A DNA stretch of 64,000 bases from Rhizophagus irregularis (GCF_026210795.1 NC_089447.1:3722501-3786500); one strand, 5' to 3'. Positions 1 through 13,179 are shown, counted from the first letter of the stretch. Notes: generated by a model not told the origin, from the sequence alone. Translations and numbers: made by a program.

Positions 1-600
1 CACAATAAATAAATAATCTTTTTTTTTGTGTACATGTTTCACGTTTTTTTGCATATCTCAAATTTCAAGAAAATTAATTCAAATGCAAATTATTATTTAA
101 TTACAAAGAACCCTAATCAGTTGTCATAATTTTTTAAAAATTGTAACGAAAACAAAAGTAATGTAAAATTAAAAAATCACTTTTTTTTAAAAAAAAAAAA
201 TCTAACAATATCACGCGACGCAGATTTACATGCTGCGACTGCTGCGTCAAATCGATCAACTTCCATCCTTCTCTTGTAAATGCATTATGTACTATAAAAA
301 TAATTAGTAAAGTCGTTAATCAAATTCATATAAATAAACTTTATATTAATTAAAACAATAAAAAGATATTATTGGGCGTTTTTTATAAAACTAGTAACGA
401 TTTTGTTGATCATTTGTTGATCATTTATTTTAAATTTATTATAAATTTTGTCACGAGATTTTCTATGGAAATTATTTCTCAATTTGTTATTAAAACACCT
501 GCTGAATTGCCTCGAAATTGAAAATCATTTCCCTTTTTATAAAAAAATTTCCTTTTTGGTAAAAAACTCTCAGATTAATCTTATATAACTTTATGTAAAT

Positions 601-667
601 GTCAATGACAATGTCAATGTCAGTGACAATGTCAATGTCAATGTCAATGTCAATGTCAATGACAATG
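601..667. repeat. Hexanucleotide microsatellite (GTCAAT)n
   Basis: About eleven copies of GTCAAT with a few substitutions. On the minus strand it opens a meaningless Asp-Ile repeat ORF, which is not annotated as a gene. Flanks are AT-rich with no coding signal. Confidence 0.9.
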
Positions 668-989
668 AAAAAAACTTTTAATGCCAACTTTTCGCAAAAA
701 CTCTTCCTGTGCCACTAAAAGTCCCTGTTAAATTGTTGCATCATTCAATATTTGCATAATTTCATTTTTTTGTTGATCATTAAAATTTCATAAAATATTG
801 CAAAAAAATAAAAAAATTGTAAAAAAAACGTTTCAGCATTTTTTCATATAATATTATTAAAAAATTGCCAAAAACTTTTTTTTTTGCATTACTATTAAGA
901 AAAAAACGTTTTGGCATTTTTCCATATAAAATTATAAAAAAATAACACAAAAACGTTTTTTCTTCATTTTTTATTTTTTTAACAAGAAA

Positions 990-2400
990 TGTCAAGACTG
1001 ACGTTTTTAATTAAAAAAAACCAATATTTTTTTGATTTTTAATCACAAAAATGTCAAGTCTGACGTTTTTAATTAAAAAAATCATTTTTTTTGATTTTTT
1101 AATTACAAAAACGTCAAGTCTGACGTTTTTAATTAAAAAAAAACCAATATTTTTTTAATTTTTATTTTTTAATCACAAAAATGTCAAGTCTGACGTTTTT
1201 TAATCACAAAAATGTCAAGTCTGACGTTTTTTAATTAAAAAAATCATTTTTTTGATTTTTTAATAACAAAAACGTCAAGTCTGATGTTTTTAATCAAAAA
1301 AATCATTTTTTTTGATTTTTTAATTACAATAACGTCAAGTCTAACGTTTTTAATCAAAAAAATCATTTTTTTTTGATTTTTTAATTACAAAAACATCAAG
1401 TCTGACATTTTTAATCAAAAAAATCATTTTTTTGATTTTTTAATTACAAAAACATCAAGTCTGACGTTTTTAATTAAAAAAAACAATATTTTTTTGATTT
1501 TTAATTACAAAATGCCAACTGCCAAGTCTGACATTTTTAATTAAAAAATCAATATTTTTTTGATTTTTAATCACAAAAACATCAAGTCTGACATTTTTAA
1601 TTAAAAAAAACCAATATTTTTTTTGATTTTTAATCACAAAAACGTCAAGTCTGACGTTTTTAATAAAAAAATCATTTTTTTGATTTTTTAATTACAAAAA
1701 CGTCAAGTCTGACGTTTTTAACTAAAAAAATCAATTTTTTTGATTTTTAATTACAAAATTGTCAAATCTAACGTAAAAAATAATTTTTTGAATCATAAAA
1801 ATGTCAAATCTGACGTTTTTAATTAAAAAATCATTTTTTTTTATTTTTAATCACAAAAATGTCATGTCTGACGTTTTTAACTAAAAAAATCATTTTTTTT
1901 TAATTTTTTAATTAAAAAACGTCAAGTCTGACGTTTTTTAACTAAAAAAGTCATTTTTTTGATTTTTTAATTACAAAAACGTCAAGTCTGACGTTTTTTA
2001 ACTAAAAAAGTCATTTTTTTGATTTTTTAATTACAAAAACGTCAAATCTGATGTTTTTAATTAAAAAAATCATTTTTTTTATTTTAAATCACAAAAATGT
2101 CATGTCTGACGTTTTTTAACTAAAAAAGTCATTTTTTTTTTATTTTTTAATTACAAAAACGTCAAGTCTGACGTTTTTTAACTGAAAAAGTCATTTTTTT
2201 TTGATTTTTTAATTACAAAAACGTCAAGCCTGACGTTTTTTAACTAAAAAAGTCATTTTTTTGTTTTTTTAATTACAAAAACGTCAAGCCTGACGTTTTT
2301 TAACTAAAAAAGTCATTTTTTTGTTTTTTTTAATTACAAAAACGTCAAGTCTGACGTTTTTAATAAAAAAATCAATTTTTTTTATATTTAATTATAAAAA
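990..2400. repeat. Palindromic AT-rich satellite, about 24 copies of a ~60 bp unit
   Basis: Each unit has two dyads. One is AACGTCA, a four-base spacer (usually AGTC) and TGACGTT. The other is an A-run/TCA, a T-run and TGA/T-run, closed by TTAATTA. I count about 24 copies of the first dyad between 995 and 2360, spaced mostly 57-70 bp, with drift such as GACGT to GACAT or GATGT. The dyad arms contain TGACGT, the half-site bound by ATF/CREB-type bZIP proteins, but that does not show binding here. No ORF spans the array. Confidence 0.9.
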
Positions 2401-3000
2401 CGTTTGATGACCCGACCCAAAATTTTCGAGTCAATCTGACAGTATAATGATTATAACTCACTAATAATTACCTAGTTACTCTAGTTATTATTCAAAACTT
2501 TACCTATATTGTGATTCTAGAGTTCCGAGAGACCAGACACCACATCCTATAAAGAAAAAATATATTTATATAAAGGACAGTTTTTTTAAAAAAATTAAAT
2601 TATGAAAAAAATAATATACCTTTATTATATTGCCTTCTCTTCTTGTCTATTATTTTGATGATGCAAAAATATTTCCAAATCATATAAGGCAGATTGGTAT
2701 CGATTGTGAAAAAAAAACAATTCTGGATTCTCACGAGCTATTTTCTACCATAAAAAAAAGGGGGAAATAATAAAATTGCACGATTTCATTTACTCATGTT
2801 ACTTGCCCAAATAATATATCAGTTAATGTATGAACATACAAATTATCAAGCGTAGAAGTATATAGTCCTTTGTTACACTTTGGACTAATAACATTATTGT
2901 TACTAATTATTTACCATTTATACCACAATACAGCCAACTCTATAAATGCACACCCTTTGTCCCAAGGGGTGGATTTATAGAGAGTTTCTTTTTTCAATTA
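2400..3000. other. Intergenic, no gene recognised
   Basis: Single-copy AT-rich sequence after the satellite. A short motif 'GATGACCCGACCC' at about 2405 resembles the subterminal motif of the TIR element at 4512. Nothing else can be supported. Confidence 0.5.
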
Positions 3001-3360
3001 TTAGAGAATTGACTCCACTTTTATAATTGACTCATCTATCCATATAGCTGGATATACTTTTGCAAGCCCTCTTTTACCAATGAATTCAATATTTGTAAAT
3101 TTATCATATGGAATCCATTCTAATAATCCGTATTTTCTGACTATATTTTGATTTTCTTGTATCAAGTATCAACTTATCAATAATCTCATTCATACTGGTC
3201 CACTTATCAAAATCTCTTATAAACAACCATCCATATTCTTATGTATCTTAAGACATTCTTTACATTTTCCAAATTCCATACGCTTTTTTTCAATAATATC
3301 ACTTTCCCTATCATAACAATTACAATAAGAACAGTTCACGCTAACAATTATTTACTACAT
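3001..3360 (-). pseudogene. Decayed kinase N-terminal fragment with zinc-ribbon
   Basis: Reading the minus strand from 3360 down gives a cysteine-rich stretch (CSYCNCYDRE, then KCKECLKIH), then in another frame 'DFDKWTSMNEIIDKLI', then in a third frame 'WIPYDKFTNIEFIGKRG' followed by KVYPAIWIDES. This is the order seen at the N-terminus of the expanded Rhizophagus-type protein kinases: CxxC ribbon, a 'WTSGN..ID.FI' linker, then the glycine-rich loop. The three parts lie in three frames with stops between them. The glycine loop is altered (GKRGLAKVY) and the sequence stops before the catalytic lysine region. The fragment is a relic. Family assignment is from recalled motif order, not a search. 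Confidence 0.6.
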
Positions 3361-3459
3361 TATATCTTATATTATTTATTAGAATTTTCTTATTATCTAC
3401 ATAATATTTTGCGTTTTCAAATTGTTGTATAATTTGTTTAAATACTCCTAAATTGCCAT

Positions 3460-3783
3460 TTAATTTAAAATAAACATATTAAAATAGATTTTAATTCTTT
3501 TAATTCTCTTCATTCTTTCGTTTCTTTTTTCTTTGAAATAAAAATTTTCATAATCTTGTAATTTAGAGAATAATTCTTTTAATTCTCTTATTTCTTTATC
3601 AAAACACTTATCATAATAATTATAATGATACTTTTTATTACATTTCTCACATAAAATATAATCGAAGTTCTTGTATTTTACTCGTATATCATCTTCGTCT
3701 AAATCATAATCTGAAATTCCAACTTTTGGTTCTATGAATACATTATTTTCATTAATCAATTTAAAATGAACAACAATCATCAT
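3460..3783 (-). CDS. Small cysteine-containing hypothetical ORF, probably relic
   Basis: The ORF encodes 107 residues. The central part 'DYILCEKCNKKYHYNYYDKC' has a CxxC pair and resembles half of the zinc-ribbon seen in the kinase relic just downstream. A second decayed copy of the same motif (DHIVCEKYNNEINKQYY) and further Cys pairs lie at about 3790-3960 on the same strand. It may be a degenerated tandem copy of the ribbon rather than a functional gene. No promoter or splice structure supports it. Confidence 0.3.
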   Translation of the reverse strand: MMIVVHFKLINENNVFIEPKVGISDYDLDEDDIRVKYKNFDYILCEKCNKKYHYNYYDKCFDKEIRELKELFSKLQDYENFYFKEKRNERMKRIKRIKIYFNMFILN

Positions 3784-4511
3784 TAGTATTTCCTATAAAA
3801 CATACTTTACATCTATTAATTATCATTTGATTATTACAATAATTACAATTTATAATATTGCTTATTGATTTCATTATTATATTTTTCACATACAATATGA
3901 TCATACTTTTTATATTTTGCTTTTCTTTCTTCTAAATTTAAAGTTATAATCAAATGTATTAAAAGTTTTAGGGTTTAATCCAAATTTCATGTGACCTTTT
4001 TTAGAACATCAATTTCTTTATAATAACAATTGACCTTTGTGTACAAAGATGAGAATTGGCAAGATAAGATGTAAAAGGTTCTTGGTCATATCAGTTGTAT
4101 GGTTATTGGAGAAGGCAAAAAAGCTAAAAGATGCTGAGGAAGAATCAAGGTAAATAAAAAGAGCAAAATTATCAAGTAATCTTGCGGGAAATCAGATACT
4201 GTAGTTAAGTCTTAGCATAAAAAAATCGTCATGTATCAGCTGACCATTGGCCACCGTATCTTTTATATTTATTTTTTGCATGTATTAGGCTAGGTCCCGA
4301 ACTTTGTATTTATCTTACTTACCTGTATAATGGGTCACTCGTATTTATTTTATCTGTTTTAATAAAAAATTTTCAGTGAACATGTTCGCAAAAATTCAAG
4401 TGATCATTTTTTATTTCTGTATTAATAAAATTTCAAATACTTGTTATAGTAATTATGAAATTTCGCATGTATCATATTAATAAAATTTTGAGCAATTTTT
4501 TTTTCCCGAAT

Positions 4512-5285
4512 TAGTGCTCCGAATGATACGAGTCGACCTGGGTTAATTTGACCCGACTCGACTTTTAAATCGGGTCGGTACTAACGATTTTTAATGACCC
4601 GTGACCCGCATGACCCGCATGACCCGACCCGCTGGGTCGGGTTATAAATTTCCTTGACTCAGGTTTGACCCGGGTTTGACCCGGATCGACCCGGATGTTT
4701 TTAATTCTGGCAAAATTATAATTTTTGCCAAAATTAAGCCAATAATTAGTTTTAACAAATATTAACATAGCTTAATCAGAAAAATAAAAAAAATTAACCT
4801 TTGGCTTTTGAGAATAATATTTTTCTGATAGCTTTAGAATTCCAATTTATCTTTGATTTGAATATCTGCTAATTATTTTGCCTAATTCTTTGACTTTTAT
4901 TATATTAAACCAGGTTCAAAATTCGTATTTTTAATTTTATTTTATTTAATTAGTCTAGGAAAAAATAAGAGCTAGTGTTACATGTTTTGTATAACCATTC
5001 ATGATACAAATTTTAGGTGGCTACTAGTGGTTAATCACTAAGTTGCCTTTTTTTCAAATAAAAAAAAATTAATTTTGTTATTATTATAAGAAAATCTCAC
5101 ATAATATAAGTTACTTAAATGTTCGGGTCTAACCTGGGTTACACGAGTTAAATTATACTTGGTCGAGTTAAGGTCGGGTTACGAAAATATGAGACCCGAA
5201 TAAATACGAGTCTTATATTTTTTTATTCAGATCGGGTTGAATATTTCCTCAAAACCTGACCTGACTTGACCCAGTAGGAGCACTA
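4512..5285. mobile_element. Non-autonomous hAT-like TIR element (774 bp)
   Basis: The ends are 9-bp perfect inverted repeats (TAGTGCTCC and GGAGCACTA). They are flanked by an 8-bp target duplication with one mismatch: TCCCGAAT at 4504-4511 and TCCTGAAT at 5286-5293. Both subterminal regions (4535-4700 and 5120-5275) are packed with GACCCG/CGGGTC motifs, the kind of short repeats hAT transposases bind. The middle is AT-rich and has no transposase. The 8-bp duplication and subterminal repeats fit hAT; the assignment is by structure only. Confidence 0.85.
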
Positions 5286-5299
5286 TCCTGAATATTCCA

Positions 5300-6740
5300 A
5301 TTATCTAATATGTATGCCATATCATCAAGAAATAAGCTGTATATTTTTTCTTGTAGTAACTTAAACTAATGAACCTATTTTTGTTTTTGGTAATTCTGAA
5401 AAAATGTATCAGCGATCCGTTACTGTTTAATTAAGGAATGATATACGTTCAGTTGTTTGGAGGTTTATGGAGCTTTGTACTTAACGAATATATAGTAAAT
5501 AGTACTGTACGGTAATACAAATTTGGACAGACATTCAAAAAAATTTTTTTTAATTTTAATTTTTCCATACTCAGATGGACTATTAAAAATAAATTTTGAT
5601 TTTTCGTATTAATAACATTATATGATAGAACTTTCGAGAATGAAAATGTTACAATTACATAATATTTGAGTAACATAATTGGTCTGATTAATTTATATAT
5701 TTGTAATGTAATGATTTTAATGCATAAATATCTCTTATTAATCTTTTCTGCTTTGAAGAAGAAAATAATTGTAAATATGGTCTGGTGCAAAAGATTTGTA
5801 CATCAAAAAAAATGTCAATAAAAATTTTTTATAAATTAAATTTCATGTTTTTTTATATAAATCTTATTAGTATATATTCAGAAATATTATAATTTCATTA
5901 TTACACCAAATTGTGCATCATCATCTAAAATATGCCTTGGTATTTTAAGCACTTTTTTCTAAAATTCATTATAATCTTTAAGCAGTTGTAAAAGGTGAAA
6001 TTGTAAGATCCTAAATTATTGCCTATTTGAAATACACTTTTAAATGTATTAAAAAATGAAGTAACTTAAACACCTTCAATTGGCTGTAGTTCATAGTAAT
6101 AGGTGACATATAAAAACTTCATGATCATATTTTTTTGCTATTTTAATGCAAGAAAATGGTACTATTTTCTTGTGCATTTAAACCAGCTCCAATAATTCTA
6201 GTTTTTATAATTCATTTGAAAAACAATATTGACTTCCAGTTTTTTATGCTTGAAGTTGGATTAAGCCATCCAAAGTGTTTTATGTGGTGTAAATATGCAA
6301 TCACTGTACTTATTCCAGTCTAATGCAATGCTCTCAACTGTACTCTTGGTATAATTAGTGTTTCAGCAACTTACTTGCGTAATTTAAGCTCCAGATGACT
6401 TTCTTTTGTAAAATTAGTCTTTGAAAGATAATTATGCATACTTTATTATCATTAGTTTTTTGTTGTCTGTTAGTGGTATGCTACTTCATTTTAAGGAAGA
6501 AGAAAGTATCATATAATAAAAAAATTTTTAGCAGCAAATTTGGGCAATTATTTTGACACCACTATATAATGTTTAAAAACAAAAATAAATTTAGAATTCA
6601 ATTTGCTGATCAGATTAGATTTGGTATGAAAATTTGTTGATCCTATTTTTGGTATTAGCAATTTGATTGGTTAGTTTGTCATTATCAAAATATGGGCATG
6701 ATCTGCACAATTTTTCCGGAAGTATTATAGTACTTATTTA
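5300..6740. other. Intergenic with a dispersed-repeat fragment at 5771-5806
   Basis: No convincing gene. The stretch around 5771-5806 (containing GTGCAAAAGATTTGTACATC) recurs, nearly identical, in inverse orientation at about 28693-28727, so both are fragments of a dispersed repeat. The long minus-strand ORF at 5449-5790 has no recognisable domain and AT-rich composition typical of chance. Confidence 0.5.
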
Positions 6741-6750
6741 TATAGTACTA

Positions 6751-6810
6751 GACAGGACAAGACAGAACAGAGCAGAACAGGACAGAACAGGACAGAACAT
6801 GGACAGAACT
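6751..6810. repeat. (GACAGAACAG)n microsatellite
   Basis: About six 10-bp units of GACAGAACAG with minor variants. Confidence 0.85.
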
Positions 6811-7130
6811 CTTAAACCACAATTTTGTGATTTAGAGCTTCCTGTGGTACTTTTATGTCATATTAAGTTTAATTAAAAAAAAAAAACAAATCACTTTAAT
6901 TGACAAAATTCACAATTCATTATAACACAAAAAAAAAATTTTTTTATTTTTTCAAGAATGTAGTATTAACATGTAATAAGTGATTAATAAAAAAAATATT
7001 TTGAAACATTTTTTAATTATTTTAACAAAAAAAATGTTACGAAAACATTTTTTATTATTAATATAATTAGAAATTTCATAATATTTTATCATTATTATCA
7101 ACATTTGTAAAATATAAAAATTTATCAATA

Positions 7131-7345
7131 TTATAATTTCCACTTGATTTCAATAATAAAAATTCTTTTACATTTACTACATTTAGATTGGTTTGTATAT
7201 CCAAAAATAATGTTTGTTGTCAAACAATATCTACATCCAGTATAAAATATAAAGCAGCTTGAGCACAATTTCTGACAATCACTTTCGAATTCAAGGAGTT
7301 TATTACAAACTATACATTGATTATAAGCATTCCACCATGGTAAAT
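7131..7345 (-). pseudogene. Decayed zinc-ribbon fragment (CxxC-rich)
   Basis: The minus strand encodes 'WWNAYNQCIVCNKLLEFES', then DCQKLCSSCFIFYTGCRYCLT, then SKCSKCKRIF before a stop at 7131. Four CxxC pairs in this order match the zinc-ribbon that precedes many Rhizophagus-type kinase domains; the family link is recalled, not searched. Immediately upstream (7346-7470) a related piece (FECVKSTLIEKTHSKFF) sits in another frame, and no kinase domain follows. This is a relic of a dispersed family also seen at 3001-3360. Confidence 0.6.
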
Positions 7346-7559
7346 AAAGAATTTAGAATGGGTTTTTTCAATCAAAGTTGATTTAACACATTCAAAAGAA
7401 ATTTTATAGTAATTTGAACATAGCTTATACTCAGAAAAATTTGCACTGCAATTTTGTTTTTGATAAAATAGTTACAAATAATACAAATAATAATAATAAC
7501 TAATAATAATAGATTTGTGATTATGAAAAAGATTATTAAAAGTAAATAAGATTGTAAAT

Positions 7560-10500
7560 TATGTGGAAAATTAATTTATGAACAAATTATTTAAATTTCT
7601 TTCTTTGCAATAATTTTCATTTTTACGAATAAGTTTCAAAAATATTATTATTATTGCTATAACTTATAATGAAGTCAAATCTGTATCATGAAACAAAACT
7701 TATTTTCGATCAATTATAATTTTTAAATAAAAATTTGATAAGAATAATAAAAAAATTTTTTTTTTTTGTAATATTATTAAGTTAGATTATCACCGTTATC
7801 AAGATGGTGTATTCAGTTATATTTGAATAAAAAGAAAAGAAGACGAATGCTGGATGATGAAAACTGGACGAATATTGATGTTCGAATATACAATCACAAA
7901 TAAACTGTCCACATCATTTTGAAAATGGCGATAATGATAATGTATAATAACAAATATGCTGTGTTTATTCATTACACAATGATTCAAATAAAATAGTAAC
8001 CAGCGCGTATTTAGCCATGTCATGTGAGCGATAATTTCCTTTTAAATAAACTTGTAATGTGAAACTTTACGATAACGCAAGAAACAATAAAAAGAATTTA
8101 AAATTAATCTTTTAAAAAAATGAATTAATGAAATATGTTCAAAAGGTTTAATTCCAGTTAAATAATGAAAGCAAGATATGTACAAAGTTTGTTAATCGTG
8201 CATTTTGATAAGAGAATAAGATCGGGGAGGGGAAAAAAAAAACATTTTAATATATAAAATAAATTATTAAAAGAAATTTCTTTGTTCATGATTATTATTT
8301 AGTTATCTATTATTCCTTAGTAATAAAGATTTGAATGTTTATATTATGTTTCATTTGAAAAAAATTTTATAAAAAAAATTTATAATTAATCAAACATAAT
8401 TAAACCAAACTCATAATTACCTCATGCTTTTTCATTCACCGATTTCTCCCTAAATTCACAAGTTATTTAATTCAATAAGAACAATATAAAATTAGTTGCA
8501 TTACATTCAATTGAGAGTAATTCTGTCACATTTTACTTAGAAATTTAAAAAGTATTACGAATTCTGAAATTTTTTTTTATTCAATAAAAATTTTCAATTA
8601 TGTATATATATATTATTTTTATTATAATTAACAATTTTAGTAAGTAGATATTAAAACTTTATTTTGATTATAAACTGTATATTCGTTGGGTATTTACAGT
8701 ATATTAAAAAAACAATTATTTGCTAAAAAAAAAGAAAGTTATTGTCATGATGATTTTTTGAATAAATGAAATAATACAATTAGATAAATTCATTTAATAA
8801 TGATATTTTTTTTTTCATAACCAATTTTTTACTTGACTGCGAGAGATTACACAACTCACTTTAAGAGATTATCGTAGAACGAAACTAGATGAGTCTATTA
8901 CTTTGTTAATTCTTTTATAGCCGTTAAGCCGATAACTAAATGATCAATGATAAAAAAATAAAAAAAATATAAACAAGTTCAATTTTACAGACAATTATTT
9001 TATGTTATCAAGTCACAATTAATGCTTTCATTACATATTAGATGACAAATAATTGACAACTCGGCAAATTGCTAAACACCTTGATTCTTTCATTCTATTT
9101 AGTTTCGACTAATGATTTCTTATATACCAATCTTGAATTAAGCTTTGCATTCAATCAGCAAGAAACTCTAAAATAATGATTAATACAGATTAAGTCACTA
9201 TTTGAACCACTAGAAAATAAAGATTATCTCTTTTTAAATTTAACGATTAAAAATGATCATTCCAAAATTATATATCAGCAGCTTTTGTTTGATTTACCAA
9301 GGACCCCAAAATACTGTATATAAAGGCTGGAATTATGATAATTTTAGTCAGTATCCAAAAGATAAAAGTAATAGATTTCACCAGAAATATCTAAAAAAGA
9401 ATTATTTACACAAATTTTGCAATTTGGTAATTTCAGTATTTACCAATCAAATAATAATAAATATCTTTCTTAGTTGAGAATATTGTATAAAAAAAATAAT
9501 TATTTTTAATTTTTCTTTTTGGGAATTAATATTTAAAATACGTTATTTCAGTTGTATTAAAAACAATTATAACTTATTAGAAACATCAACTGATATTTTT
9601 ACCCATCCAATAACTATAATACATTAAAACTTGATGTTTTGCTTTGAAAAAACTGGATCATGGTTTTTTCAGCAATAACTCTCATATTCTATATGAACTT
9701 CGGAAGCCTCTCTAGTACGTGATCAGTAAAATTTGTCAAATTTCTCTTTTTGTAATTCCATTTAAGGTTTTAGAAAGTGCGGCAGAAATAAAGGTGGATA
9801 CATCAGTTTATATTTGTTTAATTTATCTGTCATTAAAAATTTCTTAAAGTGACTGATGTGTTAAGGAAGAAAAATTTTATGATAGAAGAGTTTACATAGC
9901 AGAACCTCAAAATTTATAAAGATTACTTACTATGGTTTAACTTGAACTTAAACTTCTTGATCAGAAATTAAATAACCATACAAATTTTACTTCTACTTTG
10001 ACAATTTGGTTATGTCACATGGAAATTTAACTTGTCAGAGCATTTTTTTTTCTTTTATAAAAAAAAAAGTCTATGTAGTTTTCACTTAACTATATTTCCA
10101 CCTTAGTAGATATCATTTAATTTGTAAGGTTTTGACTTTTGAGTTCACTAATTCATTAACTATTATTCTGAGATTATGTTTCATTAATTATTGAAATGGG
10201 AATTATGTAACAGCCCTCCTTTAGAAATACTATATATAATATAATAATAATTTTATGATTATGAAGATCATTGAGAATACTTATTTATCTTTCTTCATTA
10301 CTTGTTATAGTTAGTATGCATTAATAAGAATATGATGTGTTACACATCAAATGTAACGCCCATGACTAAAAAGATCCTGTAGGATTGTTTTTCATTGTCT
10401 CAATAAAGTTTTTGTTTCTCATTCTTTCCGAATGAATGATACAATTTTTTTTTCTTACTTGCATTAACTTCTTTATGATTAATAGAGTTTGTTGCGATAG

Positions 10501-12430
10501 TTAAATATTAATGAGTTTAGTACAAATAATTTATTTTGTTTTCCTTTCACTTTGACTTGCCGAATAATTGTTTCATTTGGTTTCCTAAATCCGTTTCCTA
10601 AATCCATAACATTATAAACTTTGATAATTTATCACGTGTTACACATACGAATTTAACTGAATTCATAATAATTTTGACGACGACAAATTATAAATAGATC
10701 ACAAAAGTATATTAACAAAAATATTTAAATAAAAATCAAATAAAAAAATATGACTTATAAAAGTTTATATAAAAATTCATCAAGTTTGTTTTTGTATATT
10801 TTGCAAAAATAATTCCCTTTTGTTTTAATGCATCTTTCATAAGCAGTAGTATTACATAACCAAAAAAAATTCTTAACGAGACAATATTATTTTATTTTAT
10901 TTTAACCTCAATGTCTTTATTGATTATAAACCAGTTGAGGTGATTATAATCTAGAAAATAACACTATATATTTTATGAGTAAAACGGTTTGTATCAAATG
11001 GAATGAACATTTTTTCTTATTAAAAATTGCGATACTAAGAAATTAAATTAGTCTTGGTTTACTATATTTAAGTTTAAAAAATGTGGGTGTAAAGTTATAG
11101 CTATTGGTATGGTATATTGTGTAATTAATAAAGAAAATAATTATGTACTTTGCTTTGATAAAGAATAACTTTTATGAAAATGTTTATTTTTTTAAATAGT
11201 GTTTCTTTATTTTAAAGATCTGTACAATAAATTTAAAATATCTTTTTTTTTAAAAAAAAAAGATATTATTAATGTTAAGAATCCTAACTTTCGAAATAAA
11301 AAAAGAAAATATGCACAATACATAATTTATAACCTTTAAGAAACTGGAAAATTATACATTAGCTAAACTTGTTTCTAAAATTCATTTACTTAGTACATTA
11401 AACATAGTAACAAGATTTAAAATACTGTCATAATATAAAAGATATTAAATTTGAACTATCCATGTATTTGTCACCCTATTAAAATTTATTGAAGCTTCTC
11501 TCATTTATTTTTTTAGCCAATTTGTATAAAAATATCGTAACCTTTTTATGCAGAATATAATAAAGTGTTTGGATAAATTTTTTTATAGGATTAAATATTA
11601 GGATTTCATTTTATTAAATTATAAAACCAAGTAAATATAATAACAACAACAATAATAATAATAACATTTAATTATAAATTTTAATAATCATATGCAGTCT
11701 ATCAAAAAATTGACTGTTTGTGTCAAATGTATTTTATGTATATTAAAATTATTAACCCAATTTCAAATTTCAATAATATTATTTCTTTTTTTTTCAGGTT
11801 AAAATCACAAATTTAAAAAGAATATTATCCTGAATAAAATTTCACTTTTTATTCAAACTAAATAGTAATTATTGGAAAAAATCCAAAAAAAAATTATTTA
11901 TCTGTTATAGTCATACAATTATTTCTTTATTTGTTAATGCAATCCTATTAGAAAAATTTTTATTTTCTAATTTATTTTAAAAAATCAGTAGTATTATTGA
12001 TAACTTAAGTTATACAGTAGATATTTAGATACTTTCTAATCACATACAGAGTACAATTAATAAATTACATTTGCTTACCAATAAAATTAATTTCAAAAGT
12101 GATGCTCATAAGATCAATCTTATATAGTTCTTAAATTTTTAATATTCATCATAAAATTAAATTGCAAATTCTTCCAAAGTAAGAGAATACAATAAAAGTA
12201 CAAATTTTATTAATACCAATACAATTCAATAAAATAATATCAAAGAATTTTTTGTTTGCAACGAATTTACTATTAAGGAAATGGCTTTTTCTTAGCAAGT
12301 AAACATTTCAGTAATTTCTTAAAAACTCATCTCTTTCGCCCCTATAATTGATTATTCTAAACTAAATTGACTAGTCTGTTAGTACTCATGACCAAATTAA
12401 GTACAACTATGTACACAGAAAAACTCTTAT
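7560..12430. other. Long AT-rich intergenic region, no genes recognised
   Basis: About 4.9 kb of AT-rich single-copy sequence with short simple repeats (for example ATA/ACA runs near 11638-11670). The ORFs here (7817-8023, 9253-9477) are short, lack domains and look like chance. The stretch at 9300-9335 (GGACCCC...TATATAAAGG) has a close counterpart at 51733-51757, possibly a small dispersed repeat. Confidence 0.6.
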
Positions 12431-12769
12431 TATTACTCCCTATAAGAAATATGTATACGGAAAGGATACATTTTGTATACATTTTTTGTACGTTTCTATA
12501 GATTCCGCATACAAATTCCGTATATTTAATAAGCAATTCATTTTTGAACATTTTTTAAAAAAACTAATGTATAAGAAATGTATACGGAAAAAATTAATCA
12601 TGCGGAATGTATACGGAATTTTTAAACTTAATATTTTTAGAAGATAATTTTACAAAAATCCGTATCATAACACGAGATCATATGATTGTTTATTGTTTTG
12701 TTATGATACGTTTTTTGTTTTTTATATAAACCCTTACTTTGATGAGTTTGATCTACCGATCTTCTTTTC

Positions 12770-13110
12770 TGTCTTTCCTTTCCTTTCTCTTTCTCTTATC
12801 TTATTTTTGTTATTTTTTCTAAATTTTTCTTCTTTCTTCGTCACCCCCTTTTAAAAATAATTTTTTGTTTCGTACCTCACTTTAAAAAAAATTTTTTTTC
12901 GTCCCTTAAAAAAAAATATTTTCTTTTATTCCCACTCTTTTTTTTTAAAAAAAAAAATTTCTTCTTTCTATTTCTATTTCCTCTTTATAAAAAATTTTTT
13001 ATTTTTCTAACTTTGACGTCCTCCCTTTAAAAAAAATTTTTTTTTAACTTTCCTAACTTCGTTACCCCTCTTTTTAAAAAAATATTTTTTTTTGTTTATT
13101 CTTTATTCCC
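12770..13110. repeat. Degenerate tandem repeat: CCCTTTTAAAA-type hairpins
   Basis: Roughly 45-60 bp units each have a C-run, TTTAAAAA, an A/T hairpin and TTTCGT or a similar ending (12840, 12875, 12900, 12935, 13018, 13062). Non-coding, inside the TIR element. Confidence 0.6.
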
Positions 13111-13179
13111 ATTTCTTTTTTATTTATATTTAATTTCATAGGCCAGCAGATTTTTTTTTGTGAGAATATTCAGTTTCTT

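Noticed and set aside
490-687. Minus ORF with an Asp-Ile repeat
   Set aside because: Produced by the (GTCAAT)n microsatellite; no other coding sign.
5449-5790. 113-residue minus ORF
   Set aside because: No domain, AT-driven residues, partly overlapping a dispersed repeat.
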